A stretch of 19,528 nt of DNA from M3007 sp046299435 (GTDB lineage: Bacteria > Bacteroidota > Bacteroidia > Chitinophagales > Saprospiraceae). Positions within the stretch are counted from its first letter, which is position 1. Each line of letters starts with the position of its first letter. The notes below the pieces were generated by a model that had not been told where the DNA came from, made no database searches, and saw nothing but the letters and a program-made list of their open reading frames with translations. The translations under genes and the position numbers were made by a program. The DNA is taken from assembly GCA_046299435.1 (NCBI GenBank), contig JBKBIC010000085.1:1-19528 (forward strand), given 5' to 3'. Below are positions 1 through 6,991 of the stretch, piece by piece.

Positions 1-615
1 AGGGAAGCGAAAAACGGGGTTGAGCCGCAGCGAAATGCCGCCCAAATACCCCTCCGCGATGCCGCGCACGTTGTCGAACGGCGTTTCCAAAATCAGCATC
101 CGGGCCGGGACGCGGGCCGCCAAATGCGTCGCCACGCCGCTGCCGAGCGAACGTCCAAAAATGACGATTTGCTCCGGCGGGTAGTTTTTTCGGAGGAAAT
201 CGTATGCCAAGCCGCCGTCCAAGTAACAGCCCACCTCGTCCGGCTCGCCCGTGCTTTTGCCGTAGCCGCGATAGTCAATGGCAAAAAAATCCCAGCCTAA
301 AGCAGTGAAATCACGCGAAAAACCGCCCCAACGCTGCAAGTTGTCGCGGTTGCCGTGCAGGTAAAGCACCACGCCGTGCCGCGCGGGACGTTCGGTTTTG
401 AACCAAAGGGCGTTGATGCGCGGGCCGTCGGGCGCGTCCAAGAACACCTCTTCGAATGGGGCATCAAATTGAAATTGGTAGTCAGCCGCGAGCGCGGTCG
501 GCTGGAAAAGGACTTTTTTTTGGATGTATTCGGCGAACACGACGGCAACGAGGGCAAGCAAAACGAGGAAAATAGAGCCTTTGGCAACTATCCGAAAACA
601 ACCTTGCCGACTCAT
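1..615 (-). CDS. Alpha/beta hydrolase, membrane-anchored, C-terminus cut by the left edge
   Basis: The frame from ATG at 615 stays open to base 1, giving 205 residues without a stop, so the 3' end is missing. Residues about 13-30 form one hydrophobic segment, probably an N-terminal membrane anchor or uncleaved signal. The hydrolase fold is visible as YLHGNRDN at 85-92 (the HG oxyanion region), FAIDYRGYGKS at 111-121, and the nucleophile elbow GRSLGSG at 154-160 with Ser156 as the predicted catalytic serine. The Asp and His of the triad should lie beyond the edge. The pattern resembles the BEM46/YfhR-type serine hydrolases; the substrate is unknown. The start lies 2 bases after the stop of the MazG-like gene, so the two are probably co-transcribed. 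Confidence 0.88.
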   Translation of the reverse strand, partial: MSRQGCFRIVAKGSIFLVLLALVAVVFAEYIQKKVLFQPTALAADYQFQFDAPFEEVFLDAPDGPRINALWFKTERPARHGVVLYLHGNRDNLQRWGGFSRDFTALGWDFFAIDYRGYGKSTGEPDEVGCYLDGGLAYDFLRKNYPPEQIVIFGRSLGSGVATHLAARVPARMLILETPFDNVRGIAEGYLGGISLRLNPVFRFP

Positions 616-617
616 TT

Positions 618-956
618 TCAGCGCAATTTGGGGTTTTCGAGATGGCGGGTCGCGTCGCGGTGGGTCTTTTTTTCGAGGTTCTTTTCGAGGGCGGCTGCCA
701 AATCCACGCCCGTTTGGTTGGCGAGGCAGATGAGCACGAACAGCACGTCGGCCATTTCGTCGGCCAATTGCTCGTGCGCGGCATCCGGGGTGGTCGGTAC
801 TTTGAACGACTGCTCGCCGTACATCCGCGCCATGAGTCGCGCCATTTCGCCCACTTCTTCCATGAGCAGGGCTGTGTTGGTCAGTTCGCCGAAATAGCGC
901 ACGCCAACAGTCTTAATCCATTGGTCAACAGTGAGTTGTGCGTCGGGGAGGGACAT
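618..956 (-). CDS. MazG-like nucleotide pyrophosphohydrolase
   Basis: A 112-residue all-alpha protein. It carries the metal-binding signature of the MazG/dUTPase-like superfamily: EEVGE at residues 33-37 and EMAD at 67-70 (EExxE followed by ExxD on the next helix). Family members hydrolyse nucleoside triphosphates to the monophosphate and pyrophosphate, often as a house-cleaning activity against damaged or surplus nucleotides. The length fits the short single-domain MazG-like group rather than full MazG, and which nucleotide is cut cannot be read from the sequence. The ATG at 956 follows a tandem/inverted repeat (960-1085). The stop at 618 is 2 bases from the hydrolase start, suggesting a two-gene unit. 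Confidence 0.88.
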   Translation of the reverse strand: MSLPDAQLTVDQWIKTVGVRYFGELTNTALLMEEVGEMARLMARMYGEQSFKVPTTPDAAHEQLADEMADVLFVLICLANQTGVDLAAALEKNLEKKTHRDATRHLENPKLR

Positions 957-963
957 TTTGGTT

Positions 964-1082
964 GGTGATTCGGTGATTTGGTGATTCGGTGATGCGGTGA
1001 TTCGGTGATTCGGTGATTTGGTGATGCGGTGATTTGGTGATGCGGTGATTTGGCTCTCGAATCACCAAATCACTGCATCACC
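964..1082. repeat. Tandem octamer array with inverted copies (hairpin)
   Basis: Eleven head-to-tail 8-base units with consensus GGTGATTC run from 964 to 1051; only the last two bases vary (TC, TT or GC). After a short spacer, three units appear in inverted orientation (1059-1082). Bases 1036-1053 (GGTGATGCGGTGATTTGG) pair with 1065-1082 with one mismatch and an 11-base loop. The element fills nearly the whole gap between the stop of the DUF4835 gene and the start of the mazG-like gene. It may terminate or process the minus-strand transcript. Confidence 0.93.
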
Positions 1083-1089
1083 AACAAAT

Positions 1090-2001
1090 TCACACCCCTA
1101 TTTCGCGGTATCGCGGGGCGTTGGCCGGGTCAATTTTTGAGAGGATTTGCACGACGCGCTCGCGCTGGGGGCGTTGGCCTTGTTTCCACATTTCGACTAA
1201 TTCGTCGCGCTTGGTCACGGTGAACGTCTGGACAATCATGCAGTTGAAATAGACGACGCTCACTTTTTCGAGTTCTTCGAGGGCGGCGAGGATGGTGGCG
1301 CGGGCTTTTTCGGGGTCGGCACTTATCATGTCCAGCCCTTTGCGATGGTAATTGTAAAACGCGGCGCGGAGCGGCTTGACGCGGGGGTTCAGCAGGTTCT
1401 CGTTGAGCCAGTAGCGGTTGCGGTTTTTGCCGCCGTCGGGCGCGCGCCAGCCAGAGTAGCGGGCGGTCATCGTGGGCGGGATATTGTTCAGAATCTGTTG
1501 AGCCAGAAGGTATTGCGGGTCGCCACCGTTCAGCGAGAAGGAGTCGTTGTCCAGCCCGATGATGGTGTAAACGTAGAAAGCCAGCACCGCCGTGAGGTTG
1601 TTGTCAATGTTGTCGCGGGCGAAGTCAATCTGCTGAAACTGGTCGTAGGTGAAGCCCAAGTCGTTGTCTTGGTGCGAGAGCAGCGGCGAATCGTAAGTGC
1701 TGCCGTAGATGGGGCGCGTGGACTGCACGGCGAGTTTGCCGTCGAACCCGTTTTCGCCGACTTCCTGCTCGATGGTGATGGTGAACGTGCATTTGATGCG
1801 CTCTTGCGGCTCGTACACATCGTCCGTCCATTTCGTGTTGTTGAGCCACTCGCGGAGGGTGTTTTCGAGCACATCGAACACCTTTCGGTCGGTGCGTTGC
1901 AGTTGCGGGGTGATGATTTTGACCGTCGCGTTGATTTCTTGGGCACCGGCGCGGAGGCCGAGGAAGGCCGCGAACGCAAGCGTGAAAATGAGTCTTGCCA
2001 T
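1090..2001 (-). CDS. DUF4835 family protein, PorD-like, secreted
   Basis: A 303-residue protein starting at ATG 2001; an upstream in-frame start would put 14 charged residues before the signal peptide, so it was rejected. Residues 1-21 (MARLIFTLAFAAFLGLRAGA) are a typical signal peptide followed by QE. The body matches what I recall of the DUF4835 family: the N-terminal region with the TDRKVFDVLENTLREWLNNTKW block, SSRPIYGSTY-like STRPIYGSTY, FYVYTIIGLDNDSF and YNYHRKGLDM. Some members are annotated as T9SS protein PorD; the function is not settled. The gene starts 38 bases after coaBC ends, the usual Bacteroidota order. A T9SS cargo gene lies nearby at 4808. recN, which often follows this gene, is absent here. 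Confidence 0.88.
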   Translation of the reverse strand: MARLIFTLAFAAFLGLRAGAQEINATVKIITPQLQRTDRKVFDVLENTLREWLNNTKWTDDVYEPQERIKCTFTITIEQEVGENGFDGKLAVQSTRPIYGSTYDSPLLSHQDNDLGFTYDQFQQIDFARDNIDNNLTAVLAFYVYTIIGLDNDSFSLNGGDPQYLLAQQILNNIPPTMTARYSGWRAPDGGKNRNRYWLNENLLNPRVKPLRAAFYNYHRKGLDMISADPEKARATILAALEELEKVSVVYFNCMIVQTFTVTKRDELVEMWKQGQRPQRERVVQILSKIDPANAPRYREIGV

Positions 2002-2039
2002 GTTGGAAGTTTTTGAACGGTGCATTTGACGCGACGAAC

Positions 2040-3230
2040 TCACTTTTGGTTGGCTGTTGCCCGCACGATTTCGGCCACGATGTCCGCCGCCACGTCGGTC
2101 TTTTGTTTAAGGTCAAAATCCGTCCGCGAGCCGTCGCGCCGCAGAAACGATACCTTGTTCGTGTCGTGCCCGAAGCCCGCGCCCGCGTCGCGCATGGAGT
2201 TGAGTACGATGAAATCGAGGTTTTTCTTTTCCAATTTGAGTTGGGCGTTGGCGGCCTCGTCGTTGGTTTCGAGGGCGAAGCCGACGAGCAGCTGGCCGGG
2301 CCGTTTCTGCCGACCGAGATTGGCGGCGATGTCCACCGTTTTTGCCAGTTCGATGGCAAGTTCGTCGTCCTTCTTTTTGATTTTCGTCTCGGAAAAAACC
2401 TTCGGGCGGTAGTCTGCGACCGCTGCGGCCAGCACCGAAATGTCCGCCTGCGGGAAAACCGCCGTGCAAGCGTCGAACATTTCTTGTGCCGACTGGACAC
2501 GCACGGTTTCGATGGCCGGGTGGTTGGTTTTCAAATGTGTCGGGCCGAGGACGAGCCGCACGATTGCGCCCGCGTCGGCCAATTTTTCGGCGATGGCGAT
2601 GCCCATTTTGCCGGTCGAGTGGTTGCCCAAAAAGCGCACCGGGTCGAGCGGTTCGTGCGTTGGCCCGGCGGTGACGAGGGCGGTTTTGCCCGTGAGTGGT
2701 TTTTCGGACGAGAAATGTTTTTCCAAAAATGCCACGATGTCCTCCGGCTCGGCCATGCGCCCGTCGCCGACAAGTCCGCTGGCCAATTCGCCGTGCCCGA
2801 CTGGGATGATTTTCACGCCGTGTTCCTGCAAACGCCGCACGTTGGCCTGCGTGGCCGGGTGGTGCCACATATCCACGTCCATCGCCGGGGCCACAAAAAC
2901 CGGGCAGCGCGCCGAGAGGTAAACTGCCGATAACACATTGTCGCACAGGCCGTTGGCAAGCTGCGCGAGGGTGTTCGCGGTGGCCGGGGCCACGACGAGC
3001 GCGTCGGCCCACAGGCCGAGTTCGACGTGGTTGTTCCAGCCCGCCTCGCTGCGGACATCCGTGAAAACCGGGCGTTTGGAAAGCGTGGAAAGCGTGAGCG
3101 GCGCGACGAAAGTGGTGGCCGCCTCGGTCATCAGCACTTGTACTTCGGCTCCTTTTTTGACCAAAAGCCGGGTCAAAAACGCCGATTTGTATGCGGCAAT
3201 CGAGCCGGAAATGCCGAGGATGACTTTCAT
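2040..3230 (-). CDS. coaBC: Bifunctional CoaBC (phosphopantothenoylcysteine decarboxylase / phosphopantothenate-cysteine ligase)
   Basis: A 396-residue cytoplasmic flavoprotein that makes 4'-phosphopantetheine for coenzyme A in two steps: ligation of cysteine to 4'-phosphopantothenate, then decarboxylation. The N-terminal CoaC part (about 1-175) has the flavodoxin-like start MKVILGISGSIAAYK, the catalytic His68 in NNHVELGLWAD, the PAMDVDMW motif at 115-122 and the flap ASGLVGDGRMAEP. The CoaB part (about 180-396) has VTAGPTHEPLDPVRFLGNHS, the AAAVADYRP motif and the KIKK segment. Two positions differ from the E. coli Dfp pattern as I know it: Asp118 replaces the Asn of PxMNxxMW, and Ser151 stands where the flap cysteine is expected. 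It lies in the bamD - omega - coaBC - DUF4835 run, with a hairpin just upstream of its start. Confidence 0.95.
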   Translation of the reverse strand: MKVILGISGSIAAYKSAFLTRLLVKKGAEVQVLMTEAATTFVAPLTLSTLSKRPVFTDVRSEAGWNNHVELGLWADALVVAPATANTLAQLANGLCDNVLSAVYLSARCPVFVAPAMDVDMWHHPATQANVRRLQEHGVKIIPVGHGELASGLVGDGRMAEPEDIVAFLEKHFSSEKPLTGKTALVTAGPTHEPLDPVRFLGNHSTGKMGIAIAEKLADAGAIVRLVLGPTHLKTNHPAIETVRVQSAQEMFDACTAVFPQADISVLAAAVADYRPKVFSETKIKKKDDELAIELAKTVDIAANLGRQKRPGQLLVGFALETNDEAANAQLKLEKKNLDFIVLNSMRDAGAGFGHDTNKVSFLRRDGSRTDFDLKQKTDVAADIVAEIVRATANQK

Positions 3231-3248
3231 GGTGGGGACAGTGAGGAC

Positions 3249-3310
3249 GTGAGACGGTGAGAGGGCGAGGTGATGTTGACCTCACCCTCTCACTTTTCTC
3301 ACCGTCTCAC
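3249..3310. repeat. Inverted repeat between the omega-like gene and coaBC
   Basis: Bases 3249-3262 (GTGAGACGGTGAGA) are perfectly complementary to 3297-3310. A second, inner pairing joins GGGCGAGGT with ACCTCACCC across a short loop, leaving an unpaired stretch in the 3' arm. The word GTGAG recurs in direct orientation upstream (3241-3250). The element fills the gap between the stop of the omega-like gene (3314) and the coaBC start (3230), so it could attenuate or process the shared minus-strand transcript. Confidence 0.88.
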
Positions 3311-3313
3311 ATT

Positions 3314-3646
3314 TTATTCTTGGTCTTCGACGTAACGCCACTGCATGTCGTCGGTCAGGAACTCATTGGTGGCGATGATGGCAGTGTTGGGCAGGCGTTC
3401 GTAGAACTTGGAGATTTCGATTTGCTCCTTGTTCTCCTGCACCTCCTCGATGGTGTCGGTATTGACGGCGAACTCTTCGAGTTTGCGCTGGATTTCCCAT
3501 TTCAGGTCGCTCGAAATCTGCCGGGCGCGCTTGCCGATGATGACGATGCTTTCGTAGATGTTGCCGGTCTTTGCGACCAGTTCGCCCACGTCGCGGGGCT
3601 GCACATTGGGGTCAAGCCCTTGAGCCTTGCTTTTGATGTCGCTCAT
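3314..3646 (-). CDS. rpoZ: DNA-directed RNA polymerase subunit omega-like protein
   Basis: A 110-residue protein of the Rpb6/omega type found in Bacteroidota. The recognisable core is the stretch with TGNIYESIVIIGKRARQI (about 27-44), equivalent to the omega segment in which a conserved GxRAR-like turn contacts the beta' subunit. The C-terminal half is rich in acidic residues (VNTDTIEEVQENKEQIEISKFYE). Omega helps assemble and stabilise RNA polymerase. The assignment rests on this motif and on position: it lies between bamD and coaBC, where Bacteroidota normally carry rpoZ. Hairpin elements separate it from both neighbours (3666-3730 upstream, 3249-3310 downstream). Confidence 0.9.
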   Translation of the reverse strand: MSDIKSKAQGLDPNVQPRDVGELVAKTGNIYESIVIIGKRARQISSDLKWEIQRKLEEFAVNTDTIEEVQENKEQIEISKFYERLPNTAIIATNEFLTDDMQWRYVEDQE

Positions 3647-3665
3647 TTATTTATGTTGATTTGTT

Positions 3666-3730
3666 GTATTGTTGATTCGATGATTTGAGTTTGGCATAGC
3701 CAAATCAACGGCTCACCGAATCAACAATAC
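3666..3730. repeat. Inverted repeat between bamD and the omega-like gene
   Basis: Bases 3666-3679 (GTATTGTTGATTCG) pair perfectly with 3717-3730. At the centre, TTTGGC (3690-3695) and GCCAAA (3699-3704) form a second perfect stem with a 3-base loop. The words GTTGATT and GATTTG recur within the arms. The element occupies the gap downstream of the bamD stop (3735) and upstream of the omega-like start (3646), on a transcript expected to be continuous. Confidence 0.9.
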
Positions 3731-3734
3731 AAAA

Positions 3735-4559
3735 TTAGACTTTCGAGTTTTTCAGCCGTTTTGCCACCTCTTGCTTGGCTTTTTCGGCCTCTTTTTTAAT
3801 GTCTTTGATTTCGCGGCTGTACTTGCCGGACGGGTATTTTTCGAGGAAATCGTCGCAGCGCAGGATGGTCGTGGTGTAGCGTTCCTCCTTTTTTTCCACG
3901 ACGCTGTTTTCGCTCAGCAGGAAGTTCGACTTGGCGATGAGGTAGCGTACTTTCTCTGCTTCGGGGCTTTCGGGGTAGTCTTTCAGCAAGTTGTCGAAAG
4001 AGATGACCGCCGATTGGTATTGCCGCAGGTTGAAGTACAGGGTGCCCTCGGCGTATGCTTTTTCCTCCAATTTGCGGCGGCACTCGTCAATCAACTTGTT
4101 GCACTCGTCCACGCGCTTGCTGTCGGGGAAAAGGTTGACGAAAATCTGGAACTCCTCGATGGCCTTGACCGTGTTCGATTGCTCCAAGCGGAACGTCGGC
4201 GAGAGCTGATAGTTCGAGTAGGCCGACATGAAGGCCGCTTCTTCGCGGTACGACGAGGCCGTGAACGTGTTGGCGAAGTTCTTGAAATAGTAAGCCGCCA
4301 GCAGGTACTCCTTCAAATAATAGTGGCAATAAGCGTACTCGAAGTAGGCTTTTTCGGCCTCCTTGCTGCCTTTCACGGTGTTGAGCACCAGCTCGAACAG
4401 CGTTTGGGCTTTGAGGTATTCCTCTTTTTCGTAAAACTCGAAGGCTTTTTTCAGAATCAAATCCGCGTCGCCGCTCTGGCGTATCGCCTCGAATTTGCTC
4501 TTGCAAGATGCCGCGAACACCAGCGCGACGAGTAAAAGCCAACCTGCCGTTTTTTTCAT
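3735..4559 (-). CDS. bamD: Outer membrane protein assembly factor BamD
   Basis: A 274-residue lipoprotein. Residues 1-18 are a signal peptide ending in the lipobox-like AAS before Cys19, the predicted lipidation site. The rest is helical with TPR-like pairs (for example FEFYEKEEYLKAQTLFELVL, YFEYAYCHYYLKEYLLAAYYFKNF, LYFNLRQYQSAVISFDNLL), as in BamD/YfiO. BamD is the essential lipoprotein of the BAM complex, which folds beta-barrel proteins into the outer membrane from the periplasmic face. The length is near the family norm. The start is fixed by the signal peptide, and a perfect TAnnTTTG -7 box (4567-4574, minus) lies 7 bases upstream, implying a very short leader. Order with rpoZ and coaBC supports the call. 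Confidence 0.94.
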   Translation of the reverse strand: MKKTAGWLLLVALVFAASCKSKFEAIRQSGDADLILKKAFEFYEKEEYLKAQTLFELVLNTVKGSKEAEKAYFEYAYCHYYLKEYLLAAYYFKNFANTFTASSYREEAAFMSAYSNYQLSPTFRLEQSNTVKAIEEFQIFVNLFPDSKRVDECNKLIDECRRKLEEKAYAEGTLYFNLRQYQSAVISFDNLLKDYPESPEAEKVRYLIAKSNFLLSENSVVEKKEERYTTTILRCDDFLEKYPSGKYSREIKDIKKEAEKAKQEVAKRLKNSKV

Positions 4560-4566
4560 AAGGCCG

Positions 4567-4574
4567 CAAAAGTA
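4567..4574 (-). promoter_or_regulatory. Bacteroidota-type -7 box upstream of bamD
   Basis: On the minus strand these bases read TACTTTTG, an exact match to the TAnnTTTG consensus of Bacteroidota primary-sigma promoters. It ends 7 bases before the bamD ATG (4559), so the transcript would start within a few bases of the start codon. No convincing -33 TTTG is seen at the usual distance. Confidence 0.6.
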
Positions 4575-4684
4575 TGTTTTTTTTCCAAAAACGCCCCCGA
4601 AAGGGCAAGCCCCGAACTTTTGGCCGAACGAAAACTTAGCTCATCGGCGACCAAAGTTGGCCGTGCGTTTGGCGGCTGCCCGCG

Positions 4685-4692
4685 TACCTTTG
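4685..4692 (+). promoter_or_regulatory. Bacteroidota-type -7 box upstream of the PLD-like gene
   Basis: TACCTTTG matches TAnnTTTG exactly and is followed by CGGC, as is the bamD box on the other strand (TACTTTTG then CGGC). It lies 115 bases before the chosen ATG at 4808, giving a leader of roughly 110 bases. No -33 TTTG stands at ideal spacing. The 248-base divergent gap holds nothing else I can name. Confidence 0.5.
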
Positions 4693-4807
4693 CGGCATTG
4701 CCGAACGTCGCGGCCAGAAACGCATACCTCCCGAAAAGTGTTGCCTCACCACACCGAACACATTGTCTTTCAGTCACTTGAAAAAATCCGGGCCGTTGCC
4801 CAAACGC

Positions 4808-6991
4808 ATGAAACAACCAATTGCTCGCTCCCTTTTTGCCGCACTCCTATTCCTGCCCAACTTACTTTTTTCTCAAATCATTGACATCGCCACCGCCCGC
4901 CAAACGCCCCTCGGCTCCGAAGTGACCGTGCGCGGCATCGTGACCAGCGGCGCGGAACTGGGCCGCATCCGCTATTTGCAGGACGCGACGGCGGGCATCG
5001 GTGCGTTTCCCGGCACCGGCTCTGCGCCCGGTTTCGAGGCGAGCGTCACCACCGGCGACCTGCTCGAAGTCACCGGCAAGCTCGTGGATTTCAACGGCCT
5101 TTTGGAAATCTCGCCCATCACGGCCTACACGGTCGTCTCCTCCGGCAATCCGCTGCCCGACCCAAAACCCGTGACCGGCCTCGCCCTGCTTTCCGAAGAT
5201 TTGGAGAGCCAACTCGTGCGCTTGGAATGCATCACGTTCAACACCTCGTTCAGCACGTTCGCCATCTCGAAAACCTATACCGTCAACGACCCCGACGGCG
5301 GCGAAAGCGTCATTTTCCTCCGCAACACCAGCCCAATCATCGGCGACAGCGTCCCGACTGGTTCCGTGCAACTAACCGCCATCCTCTCGCAATACAATGG
5401 TTATCAACTGCTTCCGCGCACAGAGGACGACATCGTGGAGCAGCACTCTTGTTTCCACATCGTGCAAAGGCCCGACCAGACGAACCTCCAAACCGACGGT
5501 TTCACGGTCTCGTGGTCAACCAATTTGCCGTCGTTCTCGGTGCTGAAATACGGCACCTCGCCCGATAATTTGATTTACGAAACCCAATCGCCGAGCAGCG
5601 GCACGGCGCACACCGTCAACCTGAGCGGCCTCCAACCCGGCACCATTTACTGGACGCAGGCCCTCGCCACGCACAACGCCGAGACCGCCGCCTCCGACAT
5701 CGTGCCGATGGCCACACGCAGCCTTTCCACCAACCAAATCCAAGTTTGGTTCAACCACGCCGCACCCGGCCCCGAAATCCCGGACGGCGACAGCTTCGAC
5801 GAGGTGCTCGCCGCCACGCTCGACCGCATCCAACAGGCCAACCGCACGATTGACGTGGCGATGTACAACAACAACCGCACGGACATCACCAACGCCCTCG
5901 TCGCGGCTCACAACCGGGGCGTGCGCGTGCGCTACGTCGCCTCGCAGGAAGGTAGCAGCCCGGCACTCAACCCGCCCCCGCCCTTTCCCGTCGTCTATGG
6001 CAACGACAACAACCTGATGCACAACAAATTCATGGTGATTGATGCCGACGAAACCCATGCCAGCTGGGTCATGTCAGGCTCTCTGAACTGGACGACAAGC
6101 AACATGAAAGACGATTTCAACAATACGTTGTTCATTCGTGACCAATCGCTTGCGCGTACTTACGAGTTGGAATTCAACGAAATGTGGGGCAGCGCAGGCC
6201 CGCAGCCCGATGCCTCGAAAGCCCGTTTTGGCGCGGCCAAAAAAGACGACACGCCGCACCGTTTCATCATCGGCGGCATCCCGGTCGAGTGCTATTTTTC
6301 GCCGTCCGACCAGACCAACACCCAAATCAACCGCGTGCTCCAATCTGCCGAGGACGACCTGTTTTTCTCCCTGCTCACCTTCACAAAAGACGATTTGGCG
6401 CAGACCATCGTCGAACGCCACAACGCGGGCGTGACCTGCCGGGGCATCATTGACAACTGGAACGACAACGGCTCCGAATACCTGTTTTTGCTCAACAACG
6501 GCGTGCCAGTCGTCGGCGACACCAAACCCGAAACCGTCCACCACAAATACGGCGTGGCCGACGCGACGTTGGCCACCTCCGACCCGACCGTCGTCACCGG
6601 CTCTCACAACTGGTCGAATGCCGCCGACACCGGCAACGACGAGAACACGCTCGTCATCCATGATGCAGCCATCGCCCGAATGTATCGGCAGGAATTCGAC
6701 TACTGGATTGACAAACAATCGTCCACACAAACCATTGACGACCAACGGTTTGAAGTGTTCCCGAACCCCGCAGCGACCTCCATCGCCATCCTCGCGGGGC
6801 AAAAAATCACGGGCAAAACCCGTGTGGAAGTGCTCGACTCTGCTGGGAAAACCCATCTTGTCCGGCAGTTCGCCAGCGGCGAAGGGCTGTTTTTGCCTGT
6901 CGAATCTTTGCCTGACGGGTTGTATTTCGCCAAAATCTTGACCGAAAATGGCCGATTCGCAGCCGTTCCGTTTCAAAAGATTCGCCGTTGA
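4808..6991 (+). CDS. Secreted phospholipase D-like protein with T9SS sorting domain
   Basis: A 727-residue protein. The start at 4808 is chosen because MKQPIARSLFAALLFLPNLLFSQ is a signal peptide; an in-frame ATG 15 codons earlier would precede it. Domains in order: an OB-fold-like, DUF5689/YdeI-like region (about 24-140), a fibronectin III-like region (about 218-305, SWSTNLPSFSVLKYG), then two PLD domains. The first HKD motif is H405-N-K407 with D412; the second is H578-H-K580 with D585; each is followed by a GS(L/H)NW segment. Both active-site halves are therefore intact. Residues about 650-727 (EVFPNPAATS ... LPDGLYFAKI) form a type A T9SS C-terminal sorting domain. It is probably an extracellular or surface nuclease or phosphodiesterase; the substrate is not determined by sequence. 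Its end overlaps trmN6. Confidence 0.9.
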   Translation: MKQPIARSLFAALLFLPNLLFSQIIDIATARQTPLGSEVTVRGIVTSGAELGRIRYLQDATAGIGAFPGTGSAPGFEASVTTGDLLEVTGKLVDFNGLLEISPITAYTVVSSGNPLPDPKPVTGLALLSEDLESQLVRLECITFNTSFSTFAISKTYTVNDPDGGESVIFLRNTSPIIGDSVPTGSVQLTAILSQYNGYQLLPRTEDDIVEQHSCFHIVQRPDQTNLQTDGFTVSWSTNLPSFSVLKYGTSPDNLIYETQSPSSGTAHTVNLSGLQPGTIYWTQALATHNAETAASDIVPMATRSLSTNQIQVWFNHAAPGPEIPDGDSFDEVLAATLDRIQQANRTIDVAMYNNNRTDITNALVAAHNRGVRVRYVASQEGSSPALNPPPPFPVVYGNDNNLMHNKFMVIDADETHASWVMSGSLNWTTSNMKDDFNNTLFIRDQSLARTYELEFNEMWGSAGPQPDASKARFGAAKKDDTPHRFIIGGIPVECYFSPSDQTNTQINRVLQSAEDDLFFSLLTFTKDDLAQTIVERHNAGVTCRGIIDNWNDNGSEYLFLLNNGVPVVGDTKPETVHHKYGVADATLATSDPTVVTGSHNWSNAADTGNDENTLVIHDAAIARMYRQEFDYWIDKQSSTQTIDDQRFEVFPNPAATSIAILAGQKITGKTRVEVLDSAGKTHLVRQFASGEGLFLPVESLPDGLYFAKILTENGRFAAVPFQKIRR

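Noticed and set aside
964..1082. CRISPR array
   Set aside because: The unit is 8 bases with no spacers, and no cas genes are present.
1345..2016. Open frame on the plus strand opposite the DUF4835 gene
   Set aside because: Antisense shadow; the minus-strand frame has a signal peptide and conserved family blocks.
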